Assembly (NCBI GenBank): GCA_009786925.1
Contig: WRGY01000123.1
Span: 1 to 57,790 of the forward strand
Reading direction: 5' to 3'
Length of the DNA: 57,790 bases
DNA from: Defluviitaleaceae bacterium
GTDB taxonomy: Bacteria > Bacillota > Clostridia > Lachnospirales > WQUN01
Shown here in pieces: positions 8,229 to 20,004 of this stretch (position 1 is the first letter of the stretch; every line of letters begins with the position of its first letter). The notes beneath the pieces are model-generated. The model was given only the letters and a program-made list of their open reading frames with translations, did no database searches and had not been told where the DNA came from. The translations under genes and the position numbers were made by a program.

Positions 8229-9593
8229 TTATTCCTCCAACGCCGCTTTTGTCACGGCTTCCATCTCTTCATCGGTGATTAGGGTGATTCTGCCTGTTTC
8301 GTATTGTGCATCCACCCAGTTTTTTACCGTTATGACGGCAGGATGACGCTTGTCAAACACATCGTCACCGGTTTTTTTATAAAAATCATTCATCCAATGC
8401 GCAATACCTGCAAGTCCTGACGTGTTGGAAATCACAACTTTCCATGGGCGATTAAGGATTTTTGCAGTGTCGAAGATATTGTAAATTTCTTCATTTTTAA
8501 GTAGTCCATCGGCATGAATCCCTGCGCGTGTTACATTAAAGTTTTTGCCCACAAAGGGTGTCATCGGTGGAATTTTGTATCCGATTTCTTTTTCGAAATA
8601 TTCGGCAAGCTCTGTGATTACATGGGGCTGCATACCGTCGAGTGTGCCGCGCAACTGTGCATACTCAAACACCATCGCCTCAAGCGGGGTATTGCCCGTA
8701 CGTTCTCCTATACCAAAGAGCGATGTATTCACCGCACTTGCACCATATAGCCACGCATATGATGCATTATTTACAGCGCGATAGAAGTCATTATGCCCAT
8801 GCCATTCCAACATCTCATGCGGTACATTGCCGTGATGTGTAAGATTGTGTATTACACCCTGTACACATCGCGGCATACATGTGCCGGGGTATGTGACACC
8901 CATACCCATCGTGTCACATGCCCGTATTTTAATCGGCACGCCGGATTCTTTAGAGAGCTTCATCAGCTCACGTACAAAAGGTACAACAAAGCCGTAAAAA
9001 TCAGCCCTTGTAATATCCTCCAGGTGACAACGCGGTTTTACACCGGTCTCGATACACTCGCGCACTATAGAAAGATAGTGCCCCAATGCCTGACGGCGGT
9101 TCATCTTCATCTGCAAAAAAATATGATAGTCAGAACAACTCACCAAAATACCCGTCTCCGGCAATCCGACTTCTTTTACAAGCTCAAAATCCTTTTTAGA
9201 AGCCCGTATCCACCCAGTAACCTCAGGGAACTCATAACCCAAGTTAAGACATTCATAAACCGCGTCACGGTCTCGCTTGGAATACAAAAAAAACTCACTC
9301 TGACGGATCTTGCCCTTGGGGCCGCTAAGCTTATGCAACATCTTATAAATTTTCTTGATTTGTTTTACAGAATAAGGCTCGCGAGACTGCTGACCGTCGC
9401 GGAAGGTAGTATCGGTTATCCAAATCTCCTTTGGCATATCCACAGGCACACTGTTATAGTTAAACATTGTTTTGGGAATATCCTTGTATGGGAACTGCTC
9501 ACGATACAGATTAGGGTCATCTCTATCTAACAGTCCATACTCCGGCGCGCTATGTTCCCACAAGTTTGTGTATCGGTTAAATACATATGGCAT
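8229..9593 (-). CDS. Re-face citrate synthase
   Basis: A 454-residue member of the isopropylmalate/homocitrate synthase (HMGL-like) family, of the subgroup shown in Clostridium kluyveri to be the Re-specific citrate synthase. It condenses oxaloacetate with acetyl-CoA and needs a divalent metal. Evidence: the N-terminal KEIWITDTTFRDGQQ with catalytic Arg-Asp, HLEDITRADFYG, the metal motif EWHGHND, and FGIGERTGNTPLEAM. The long N-terminal lead (YTNLWEHSAPEYG) is typical of the Re-CS group. Neighbours are an aconitase-like hydratase (3-base gap) and IDH. Homocitrate synthase is the main alternative; context argues against it. Confidence 0.86.
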   Translation of the reverse strand: MPYVFNRYTNLWEHSAPEYGLLDRDDPNLYREQFPYKDIPKTMFNYNSVPVDMPKEIWITDTTFRDGQQSREPYSVKQIKKIYKMLHKLSGPKGKIRQSEFFLYSKRDRDAVYECLNLGYEFPEVTGWIRASKKDFELVKEVGLPETGILVSCSDYHIFLQMKMNRRQALGHYLSIVRECIETGVKPRCHLEDITRADFYGFVVPFVRELMKLSKESGVPIKIRACDTMGMGVTYPGTCMPRCVQGVIHNLTHHGNVPHEMLEWHGHNDFYRAVNNASYAWLYGASAVNTSLFGIGERTGNTPLEAMVFEYAQLRGTLDGMQPHVITELAEYFEKEIGYKIPPMTPFVGKNFNVTRAGIHADGLLKNEEIYNIFDTAKILNRPWKVVISNTSGLAGIAHWMNDFYKKTGDDVFDKRHPAVITVKNWVDAQYETGRITLITDEEMEAVTKAALEE

Positions 9594-9595
9594 GA

Positions 9596-11755
9596 TTATT
9601 CTCCTTTAGAATACAAATTAATTAAACATCCCGCAAGTAAAGCCTCTGTCTCTGCCTCCGTCAAAGAAATCAACAAATTAATCTCCTTCACGCCACCTTT
9701 ACCCACAACAAAAGCAGGGATACTCTCATGCCTATTTTTGACGGCATCCCTGATACCCGGTATATAAATGAAATCTTCACATTTAAAACCAGGCTCTTCT
9801 GCCAAAACAAAGGGCAACATCCCCCAGTTGATTAGGTTGGAGCGATAGCGTTTGGTTGCATACTCTTGAGCGATGTTAGCCAAGCCACCCAACACACGTT
9901 GGCAACTGGCGGCCTGTTCTCGCGCCGAGCCATCGCCGGGTTTTACGGCATACACCACACTACCTATGGCGACAGACTGCCCCACTTTATGACCTGCGCC
10001 TTTCAATTCCTTAACAATGTCAGAAAGTTCGCCTATGCCCTGCCCATGGATTTTTTTAGCTCTTGCAACATATCCCGGGTCTTTGCGCGAAAGGGTATGC
10101 TCCGCCAATGCATAAGGGTTTGAACGCAAAGTGGAAGTCTCGCCCGATGGGATTAGTTCGTCCGTGGTAGTGACAGGGTCGGTAATGAGCGAGGCCACCT
10201 GCAACAGCATATCCTCGCCAAGTGGCTTAAATTGCGGCCAGTCGCGTATACCCGGCCCGTAAACAAGCTCCACATTTTTGTCGGGCTTGCCTACACCCTT
10301 GTAGATTTGCTTATCATATATACTGCTGTCAAAGTAATACTTACTTGCGCCGTAGATGGCGCGTGCGCTTCGCTTGCTTGCGCCGTAGATGTTTTGGTCA
10401 AAACCGTCCGCGCCCGCTAAAACACCGCCGTTGGCGGCTGTTGCAGCAATAGAAAGTGCGTCCATGAGAGCCACATTTGCATCTTGCCCCATACTGGGTT
10501 TTGCACCCTCGCGATTTGGGAAGTTGCGTGTCACATGTCGTATAGAAAACCCGCCGTTTTGAGGCACATCCCCTGCCCCGAAGCAAGGTCCGCAAAACGC
10601 CGTTTTCAAGATTGCACCGGAGCGCATGAGCTTTGCGGTTATACCGTTTTCCATGAGAGCTACATACATGGGCTGGCTGGCGGGGTATACAGAAAGCGGC
10701 ATCCCCACTCCCCTACCCTCCAAAATCTGCGCCGCTCCACAAATAGACTCATACAAACCACCTGCACAGCCTGCAATAATCCCCTGTGTAATCGGCGGCA
10801 AGCTATCTATTTCCGAAATTTTATAGACATTGCTCGGATGTGTCGGCATTGCAATCATCGGCACCACTTCTGATAAATTAATCGTAATCAACCCATCGTA
10901 GTATGCTATGGGGGCGGGAGATATTTTTGCAAAACTACCTGTACGTCCGTGTATCGCATAAAACTCTTCTACTTTATCATCGGTTTCCCAGATACTGGAG
11001 AGGCATGTTGTTTCTGTTGTCATGACATCAATACCCATACGAAAATCCATACTAAGACCCGCTACGCCACTTCCGAAAAACTCCAAGACACGGTTTTTAA
11101 CAAAGCCATCTGAAAAAACTTCTCCAATCAGCGCGAGTGCCACATCCTGCGGCCCCACTCCGGGACGCGGCTCACCGATAAGGTGCACACCTACCACCTC
11201 CGGACGCGCTACATCATATGTGCGCCCCAGAAGCTGTTTAACCAGCTCTCCGCCGCCTTCTCCTATACCCATCGTACCAAGCGCACCGTAGCGTGTGTGG
11301 CTATCCGAGCCAAGCACCATTTTTCCGCCCGACGCGATTTCTTCGCGTACATACTGATGGATTACTGCAACATGAGGCGGGACAAAAATCCCGCCGTATC
11401 GCTTTGCGGCAGACAGCCCGAATGCATGGTCGTCAGCATTGGTAGTACCTCCCACGGCACATAGACTGTTATGGCAATTTGTGAGCACATATGGTATTGG
11501 AAATTTGTCAAAATCCTTTTCTGCGGCACGTACTGTTTGGATGATGCCGACATAAGTAATATCATGCGAGGCCAGCGCATCAAACTTTAGCCGCCACAGA
11601 CTGTCGCCATCGGGAGCAGTATTATGTGCCGCCATTATTTTGTATGCCATGGTGTTTTTTGCAGCTTCTTCTCGCGAAATTTGCGATACCTCCGAAACAT
11701 CACGTCCATTTAATACAAACACGCCACTACGTATACATTCAATCATTGCATTCAT
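9596..11755 (-). CDS. Aconitase-superfamily hydratase, YbhJ-like
   Basis: A 719-residue aconitase-fold enzyme. Probable [4Fe-4S] ligands are C330 (GCAGGLYES) and C388/C391 (FCGPCFGAGD). The substrate loop LGSDSHTRYGALGTMGIGEGG is present, and the swivel domain lies at the C-terminus after about residue 560. It resembles the YbhJ-type 'hydratase' branch more than classical AcnA/AcnB. Between Re-citrate synthase and the sensor kinase in one leftward operon it most likely isomerises citrate to isocitrate. Conventional aconitase is the expected role, but activity of this branch is little characterised. Confidence 0.85.
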   Translation of the reverse strand: MNAMIECIRSGVFVLNGRDVSEVSQISREEAAKNTMAYKIMAAHNTAPDGDSLWRLKFDALASHDITYVGIIQTVRAAEKDFDKFPIPYVLTNCHNSLCAVGGTTNADDHAFGLSAAKRYGGIFVPPHVAVIHQYVREEIASGGKMVLGSDSHTRYGALGTMGIGEGGGELVKQLLGRTYDVARPEVVGVHLIGEPRPGVGPQDVALALIGEVFSDGFVKNRVLEFFGSGVAGLSMDFRMGIDVMTTETTCLSSIWETDDKVEEFYAIHGRTGSFAKISPAPIAYYDGLITINLSEVVPMIAMPTHPSNVYKISEIDSLPPITQGIIAGCAGGLYESICGAAQILEGRGVGMPLSVYPASQPMYVALMENGITAKLMRSGAILKTAFCGPCFGAGDVPQNGGFSIRHVTRNFPNREGAKPSMGQDANVALMDALSIAATAANGGVLAGADGFDQNIYGASKRSARAIYGASKYYFDSSIYDKQIYKGVGKPDKNVELVYGPGIRDWPQFKPLGEDMLLQVASLITDPVTTTDELIPSGETSTLRSNPYALAEHTLSRKDPGYVARAKKIHGQGIGELSDIVKELKGAGHKVGQSVAIGSVVYAVKPGDGSAREQAASCQRVLGGLANIAQEYATKRYRSNLINWGMLPFVLAEEPGFKCEDFIYIPGIRDAVKNRHESIPAFVVGKGGVKEINLLISLTEAETEALLAGCLINLYSKGE

Positions 11756-11758
11756 CCT

Positions 11759-14700
11759 TTAGAGTTTTAATGCCTGCTGTGCAAGTTCGGATGTTTCTTT
11801 TAGATAGCCATTTTTCAGCAGTTTTGATATTTTGTCTATGATTTCTGTCAGCACCGGTGAATATGTCCGTTTTTGCAACTCCACCAAAGCCTCTTTTGCT
11901 TCTTCTACCTCAAAGAAGTCACAAGCGTCACTTATTATTGTCATTTGCTCACGCAAAAACTCCATGTCTTTATTGTCATTGGGTTTTTCTTTTCGCAGTT
12001 CACGTATTGCCTGCAATGCCTTTTCGCGCCATTCTTTTGAGGCTTGCTTCGCACGGTTTGCCTTTTCGATGACCTCAGGCGGCTGTTTTTCGCGTATATA
12101 TTTCATCAAATACCCATCCAACCGATTAATATCAATCGGCTTTGTGGCATAGCTGTCAAACCCACTTTGCAAAAACACTTCTGCCATATCGCTGAAAGCA
12201 TTTGCCGTGAGTGCAATTATGGGATGTTTATAGCCTTTTTTGCGGAGTTTTTTCGTGGCTTCTATGCCATCCATACCAGGCATCATATGGTCCATAAAGA
12301 TGATGTCATACACATTGCCATTGTTTATTTTTTCCAATGCGACATAAGCACTCTCTGCTGTGTCCACAGTAAGTTTGTATGGCATCAAAAATCCTTTGGC
12401 AACATATAAGTTGGACTCCACATCGTCCACCACAAGCACACGGCCATATGGCATGGACTCACGCTCAAACTTTGAGAGCCTCTTTATGGACTTTTGGGTA
12501 TCCTCAAAATTTTGCAAGCCAAGAGCGACTTCGGAACCCAGTACATCACTGTTTTTGATTTTTTGCGGAAGGCGTACAGTAAAGGTAGTACCTTTGCCCG
12601 GTTTACTTTCTACTTCTATTGTACCGTTCATCATACGAGTTAGCTGATGTGCAATGTTTAGGCCAAGGCCACTGCCTTCTATTTCTCTGTTGCTCTCTAC
12701 ATTAAAGCGGGTAAACTCTCCATCAAACAGATTATCCACCTGCTCCGCGCTCATGCCTTGACCCGTATCGCTTACACTCACTATGACAATAACCTCGTCA
12801 TTGCTGATTTTTTCTACATCAAACGACAGTGTCACAGAACCTGCCGGCGTATATTTGAATGCATTGGAAAGAAAATTGTTTAAGATTTGCTTGATTCTTA
12901 TCTCATCGCCTATTAGATGTGTCGGCATTTCCTTGTTTACATGTAAAGAAAACTCAATTTGCTTGCTACCCACATACATGAGGTTAAGCTGTACAGTGTC
13001 CACAATCATGCTGGCGACTTCGTATTCGGCGGGCGTGATTTCTATTTTGCCCGCTTCTACTTTAGAAAGGTCGAGGATGTCGTTGATAATAGAAAGTAAC
13101 AAGCTCGAAGAATTGTAAATACGCGAAAACGCCTCCTCAGTCTCGGGAGGATGTGAGTCTTTTCTTAGCTGGAGTTCTGTTATGCCCATCACGGAGTTCA
13201 TCGGGGTGCGTATTTCGTGGCTCATACGCGCAAGAAAACGTGTCTTTGCTTTGTTTGCGCGCTTTTCGCGCTTGTTGGCTTCTTTCAGCTTTGCCATTGT
13301 TTCCTCTAGCTTATGTTGTTCTCTCATGTCCTTGATAAATGAAACAATATGGATTTCGTCCATCCAATTAAAACGCATAAGCACTACTTCACAAGGGATG
13401 ATTTCTCCACATTTCTTCTGATATGTCCATTCAAAATGGGTGTATCCCTTTTCTATCGTGTTTTGGCGATGCCGGCGAGCCTTTTCTCTGGAATTACTGC
13501 CGTCGGGTTGCGTTTCGGGCCAAAATGTAAAATATTTTGTCTTGTATTCATCTATATCAGCGGACTCAAACAGGCGCAGAGCCTCTTTGTTGCACTCCAC
13601 TACCTCTACAGTGTTATTTGTTATTGTTGTCACTATAGGCATGATATTTATTAGGTTTCTCATTTCTCTCTCTGACGATGTTTTTTCTTTAAGCGCGAGA
13701 GAAAGATTGTTTTTAATGTAATATACACAGTTGTCGTGATGATTTATGCCTAATGATATGGCCTCTGCCATGTCACGGCAAGTTTTGTATCCACAGGCGG
13801 CACAGTCTACATGTTGCGCATCATCAGAGAGCTTTAATAGCTTTTCTCTAAAAATATTCTCTATTTTTGCTTGTGGGATAATCGTTTTTGGAGATTTATC
13901 TTCTTCGTATATGCATTTAAAGTCGTCGATATTTAGGTGCGAAAGGTGTTTGTCTAATGCGTCACGCCTTTCTTTTGGGGTTTGCGGTGCATTTTCGTGC
14001 TTTTTCCTGCGTGCGTGCAGGGCATTGTATGCTATGTCTGTACGAAACACTTCATGGATTTCTGTACCCGTGCCTTGGCAACATCCGTATTTGCAGTTTA
14101 AAACATCTATGAGCATGGGCATATGCTTGTTATCCGCTTTTTTATCCGCCTCAAAGCTTGACAAAAACTCATATGCCCTACGTTCGCCCTCTACTTGCAT
14201 GATGACAGCCTCGTTGCCCATATAGTATTCCAAATGTTCTTTTAGCCCTCCCGGCCCGGAAAAAGATGCAGAGGTAACAAACTCATCGTCCAACTCCACA
14301 GCATTTGCGATGTCGTCACGTTTGAGATGCTCCATCATTCCTCTGAATGTAACGCTGTATTTTATATTGCCTGCATTTGCGGGGCGTTGTATTTCCATTT
14401 TTTTTGCGATGCATGGGCCGAGGAATACCAAGTCATCAGTGACATTTTTATATTTTTTAAGATAGATAGCGGTACACATCATGGGGCTGTGTATCGGCAT
14501 CAAATCCTGTATCAGGTATGGCTGATGTTTTTCTATGTGTCTCACAATCGAAGGGCAAGGCTGTGAAATATAGCCTTTTTTATCGCCCTGCAAACAGCGC
14601 AAATAACCCCACATCGCAATATCAATGCCGATACTCACGGGGTAAAAATTCTTTACACCAAGATTTTTGAGATGACCCAAGATTTTCTTATAGTCAGGAT

Positions 14701-14995
14701 AGTTTAGAAAGAAAGAGGGAGCTATTAAGACCGAAATGCTTTTTCCGCTGGCTAATCCTGAAAAAAACTCTTCTGTATCATCTCTGAACTTTCGCGCATC
14801 GTGGACACATGTCACCATACATGTGCCACACAGTATGCATTCATTATCATCAACGGATATTTTATATTTGCCTTCAAAAGGCACAGATACATTTGACCTA
14901 AGTACAGGGCATTCGTGGATGCATTTGTTACAGTCTATACATCCCTTGACATCTGTGTAGATTAGCCCCTTGTTGTAGTCTTTTATTTCTAACAT
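11759..14995 (-). CDS. Sensory [FeFe]-hydrogenase-like hybrid histidine kinase (HydS-type fusion)
   Basis: A 1078-residue multidomain sensor. Residues 19-29 and 53-63 are two CxxCxxCxxxC ferredoxin clusters. Residues 75-320 are an [FeFe]-hydrogenase H-domain with cluster ligands C147 (SQPCPSI), C195 (GPCIAKK), C301 and C305 (CKYGC); the proton-relay Cys before C147 is Pro. Residues 398-423 hold a further Fe-S motif (CAACGYKTC...C, PF04060 type). A PAS domain lies at 445-560, HisKA with H593 (SHEIRTP), HATPase with DTGQGM and GSGLGL, then a receiver with D857/D858, D902, T930, K952, and a helical tail. No membrane helix and no DNA-binding domain: a cytoplasmic sensor, probably of H2 or redox state, passing phosphate elsewhere. 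First gene of the citrate operon; GTG-free ATG start preceded by CGGGGG. Confidence 0.92.
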   Translation of the reverse strand: MLEIKDYNKGLIYTDVKGCIDCNKCIHECPVLRSNVSVPFEGKYKISVDDNECILCGTCMVTCVHDARKFRDDTEEFFSGLASGKSISVLIAPSFFLNYPDYKKILGHLKNLGVKNFYPVSIGIDIAMWGYLRCLQGDKKGYISQPCPSIVRHIEKHQPYLIQDLMPIHSPMMCTAIYLKKYKNVTDDLVFLGPCIAKKMEIQRPANAGNIKYSVTFRGMMEHLKRDDIANAVELDDEFVTSASFSGPGGLKEHLEYYMGNEAVIMQVEGERRAYEFLSSFEADKKADNKHMPMLIDVLNCKYGCCQGTGTEIHEVFRTDIAYNALHARRKKHENAPQTPKERRDALDKHLSHLNIDDFKCIYEEDKSPKTIIPQAKIENIFREKLLKLSDDAQHVDCAACGYKTCRDMAEAISLGINHHDNCVYYIKNNLSLALKEKTSSEREMRNLINIMPIVTTITNNTVEVVECNKEALRLFESADIDEYKTKYFTFWPETQPDGSNSREKARRHRQNTIEKGYTHFEWTYQKKCGEIIPCEVVLMRFNWMDEIHIVSFIKDMREQHKLEETMAKLKEANKREKRANKAKTRFLARMSHEIRTPMNSVMGITELQLRKDSHPPETEEAFSRIYNSSSLLLSIINDILDLSKVEAGKIEITPAEYEVASMIVDTVQLNLMYVGSKQIEFSLHVNKEMPTHLIGDEIRIKQILNNFLSNAFKYTPAGSVTLSFDVEKISNDEVIVIVSVSDTGQGMSAEQVDNLFDGEFTRFNVESNREIEGSGLGLNIAHQLTRMMNGTIEVESKPGKGTTFTVRLPQKIKNSDVLGSEVALGLQNFEDTQKSIKRLSKFERESMPYGRVLVVDDVESNLYVAKGFLMPYKLTVDTAESAYVALEKINNGNVYDIIFMDHMMPGMDGIEATKKLRKKGYKHPIIALTANAFSDMAEVFLQSGFDSYATKPIDINRLDGYLMKYIREKQPPEVIEKANRAKQASKEWREKALQAIRELRKEKPNDNKDMEFLREQMTIISDACDFFEVEEAKEALVELQKRTYSPVLTEIIDKISKLLKNGYLKETSELAQQALKL

Positions 14996-15036
14996 CTTGA
15001 TTGCCCCCGCGCTAAACCAAAAATCATTTACATTTC

Positions 15037-15045
15037 ATTGTAACA
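15037..15045 (-). promoter_or_regulatory. Extended -10 promoter before the sensor/citrate operon
   Basis: On the minus strand TGTTACAAT (15045-15037) is a TGn-extended -10 with TACAAT, about 42 bases before the sensor kinase start. A good -35 is not visible (TTACGT at the right distance). This is the only candidate in the 60-base gap after bioY. Confidence 0.4.
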
Positions 15046-15055
15046 CATTTTCACT

Positions 15056-15562
15056 TTAAACGTAAATTTTTGCTTTTTTGAGGGCATGTTTTATACTTTT
15101 ACCGACGATGATGACTGCTATTATTTTTAAAATTTCGAATGGCATAAATGGTAAAACTACTGCAAAAAACGACGATTGCAAGCTGTTTTGTGTGAAAATT
15201 GCAAACCACACCATCCCCATGGAAAGGTTTGCAATCATACCTGCAAAAAGACCAAAGACAGGCAACTTGGCTGCCAAAAATGACATAATCGGAAAAGCCC
15301 AAATAAATCCGCCCGTCGCCCCAAAAACAACCCCAAGCCCGCCTCTGAAATTTGAAAACACAGGAACACCCACCGAGCCGAGCAGGATGTAAATAAAAAC
15401 AGCCGCCACACCTTTTTTTGTACCAAGGATAGTCCCGGACAAAAAAACAGCAAATGTTTGCAGTGTAAACGGCACAGCAAAAATAGTAATACTCGTCCAT
15501 GCACAAACGATTATGAGCGCGACAAAAATACCGATAAAGCATAACTCCCTTGTTGTATACAT
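15056..15562 (-). CDS. bioY: Biotin transporter substrate-binding subunit
   Basis: A 168-residue very hydrophobic BioY, the S-component of an ECF-type vitamin importer, with six predicted membrane helices. Family signs are the N-terminal TRELCFIGIFVALI, TLQTFAVFLSG, and GGFIWAFP. The start at 15562 has GCAGGGGG at the right distance; a longer in-frame start would lie in the promoter. Energising subunits (EcfA, EcfA', EcfT) are not in the window, so it must share them or act alone. A BirA-type operator overlaps its promoter, agreeing with the function. Confidence 0.93.
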   Translation of the reverse strand: MYTTRELCFIGIFVALIIVCAWTSITIFAVPFTLQTFAVFLSGTILGTKKGVAAVFIYILLGSVGVPVFSNFRGGLGVVFGATGGFIWAFPIMSFLAAKLPVFGLFAGMIANLSMGMVWFAIFTQNSLQSSFFAVVLPFMPFEILKIIAVIIVGKSIKHALKKAKIYV

Positions 15563-15587
15563 GAAAATACCCCCTGCATTTTTTAGG

Positions 15588-15616
15588 AGTATATGTGAAC
15601 AAAACCGTATCGTCAA
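15588..15616 (-). promoter_or_regulatory. bioY promoter
   Basis: On the minus strand TTGACG (15616-15611), 17 bases, TATACT (15593-15588), 26 bases before the ATG. Its -35 is shared with the operator half-site. Confidence 0.75.
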
Positions 15617-15640
15617 CCATTGAGATGCCAAAGGTTTACA
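15611..15640 (-). promoter_or_regulatory. Probable BirA operator controlling bioY
   Basis: On the minus strand TGTAAACC (15640-15633), 14 bases, GGTTGACG (15618-15611). This is close to the Firmicute biotin operator with half-sites TGTTAACC and GGTTAACA and similar spacing. The half-sites are imperfect repeats of each other (6 of 8). Binding of biotinyl-AMP-loaded BirA would cover the -35 hexamer and repress bioY. No birA gene is in the window. Confidence 0.65.
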
Positions 15641-15659
15641 TTAATCTTTAATATTTTAC

Positions 15660-15688
15660 TTGCATTTTACATAAATACATCGCATAAT
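15660..15688 (+). promoter_or_regulatory. Candidate promoter of the Na/Pi cotransporter gene
   Basis: TTGCAT (15660-15665), 17 bases, CATAAT (15683-15688), about 46 bases before the proposed AUU start. It diverges from the bioY promoter in a shared 172-base intergenic region. Confidence 0.45.
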
Positions 15689-15734
15689 TTGTATGTTTTT
15701 TGCATTTTAAGCTGATTTCAGGAGGCGGATTACA

Positions 15735-17336
15735 ATTTTTGCTATTATATTTGGATTATTAGGCGGGCTTGCACTATTTTTATATGGCTTGCACACAATG
15801 GGAAGCGGATTGCAAGAGATGGCGGGGAAAAAGGCAAATAGGGTACTTGAGGTTCTTACATCGGTACCCATAGTCGGAATGCTCGTCGGTACGGTCGTCA
15901 CCATCGTCGTACAAAGCTCAACGCTTGTGACAGTAATGGTCGTGAGCCTTGTAAACTCCACAATGCTAAACCTAAAACAAGCCGCCTCTGTTATCATGGG
16001 TGCCAATATCGGCACCACATTAACGGCGCAGCTGGTTGCCTTTAGAATCACGGACATCTGGGTGTATTGCGCGGCTCTGGGCTTTATTCTGTATTTTTTT
16101 GTTAAGCGAAAAAGCATAAAGACAACGGGGTTAGTGTTTTTTGCTTTTTCCATGCTCTTGCTGGGGCTATCATTGATGTCGGACGCTATGAGGCCATTGC
16201 GCGAAGAGCCTATGTTTTTGAATTTGATTAGCAATTTTAGTGATAACAGAATTTTAGCAATGCTTGTCGGACTTGTTTTTACGGCGGTTGTGCAGTCATC
16301 TACGGCAGTCACCGGTGTCATTGTTGCTATGACGATGGAGGATTTGATTCCGCTAAGTGCCGCATTGCCGCTGATTATAGGCACCAATATCGGCACATGT
16401 TTTACCGCTGTTTTGGCTTCTATTGGTGGGTCTACAGCCGCAAAACGTGCAGCCGCTATACATGTTATTTTTAACACCACCGGTGCGATTATTTTTCTTG
16501 TGTTTCTGCCGCAATTCGAAGCGGCTGTTTTATTTATTTCGCCCGAGTATGACGTTCCGCGCCAAGCGGCCAACGCACACACTCTGTTTAGCGTGATTTC
16601 CACCGCAATGTTTTTACCACTGGTCGGATTGCTTGTTAAAGCCGTGACACTTATGATTCCCGAAAGAAAAGCAGAAACAGAGTCCATAACTATGTATCTC
16701 GACAAAAAAATGTTGAGCAATCCAAACATGGCAATCACATTGGCACAAAAAGAACTTGTACGTATGGCAGAAATGGCCGGCGAAAACGTATCCCTTGCAA
16801 TAGAAGGCTTCGTAGGTCAAAAAAAGAAAAAACTTAAACAGCTCAAAAAGCAGGAGAAGAAAGTAGATAAGCTCGAAAAAGAAATAGTAAGCTACCTCGC
16901 CTCCGCATCGCAGACGAGTATGGGTCGACATATGTCCATACGCCATGCGGGTCTCCTGCACGCCGCAAACGACATAGAGCGCGTGAGCGACCATGCCATA
17001 AACATCGCAAAGCTAGCGGAGAATGTAATCGAAGAAAAAATCGAGTTTCCGCGTGAGGCGATTAAAGAAATCAAAGACATCTTCCAGCCCGTATCAGAAA
17101 TATTTGCCACCGCCGTAAAATCCGTAAGCGAAAACGACACAAAATTAATACCACAAATCAAAGCTCTAGAGGCCCTCATAGATAAAAAGGAAAAAGAAAT
17201 GCGTGCCGCGCATATGAAACGCATAGCCAACGGTGAAATCAGCGCGGAAGGCGGCATCATCTATCTCGACATACTAAGCAACTTTGAGAGAATCGGCGAC
17301 CACGCCATGAATATTTCTCATCTGCCACAAGGCAAA

Positions 17337-17342
<6 letters not shown>
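15735..17342 (+). CDS. Na+/phosphate cotransporter with C-terminal PhoU domain, apparent AUU start
   Basis: A roughly 535-residue NptA-like (SLC34-related) inner-membrane transporter. Two repeats carry the QSST signature (VVQSSTLVT and VVQSSTAVT), each followed by GxNIGT (GANIGTT and GTNIGTC). A charged linker (about residues 355-395) leads to a PhoU-like helical domain with ERVSDHA and ERIGDHA. The reading frame before the first TTG or ATG still encodes the family's N-terminal helix (FGLLGGLALFLYGLHTMG). A stop lies in frame at 15708, and GGAGG at 15721-15725 points to ATT at 15735 as the start. The first usual start codon, TTG at 15789, would remove the first helix. Phosphate import is the likely function. 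Confidence 0.85.
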
Positions 17343-19993
<2,651 letters not shown>

Positions 19994-20004
19994 TCATGTT
20001 GGGT

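Noticed and set aside
8793-9530. Rightward 245-codon reading frame opposite Re-citrate synthase
   Set aside because: Antisense of a clearly conserved enzyme gene, with no recognisable domain.
15707-16738. Leftward 343-codon reading frame opposite the Na/Pi gene
   Set aside because: Composition is Ala/Thr/Ile-rich as expected for the antisense of a membrane protein; no ribosome site or family resemblance.
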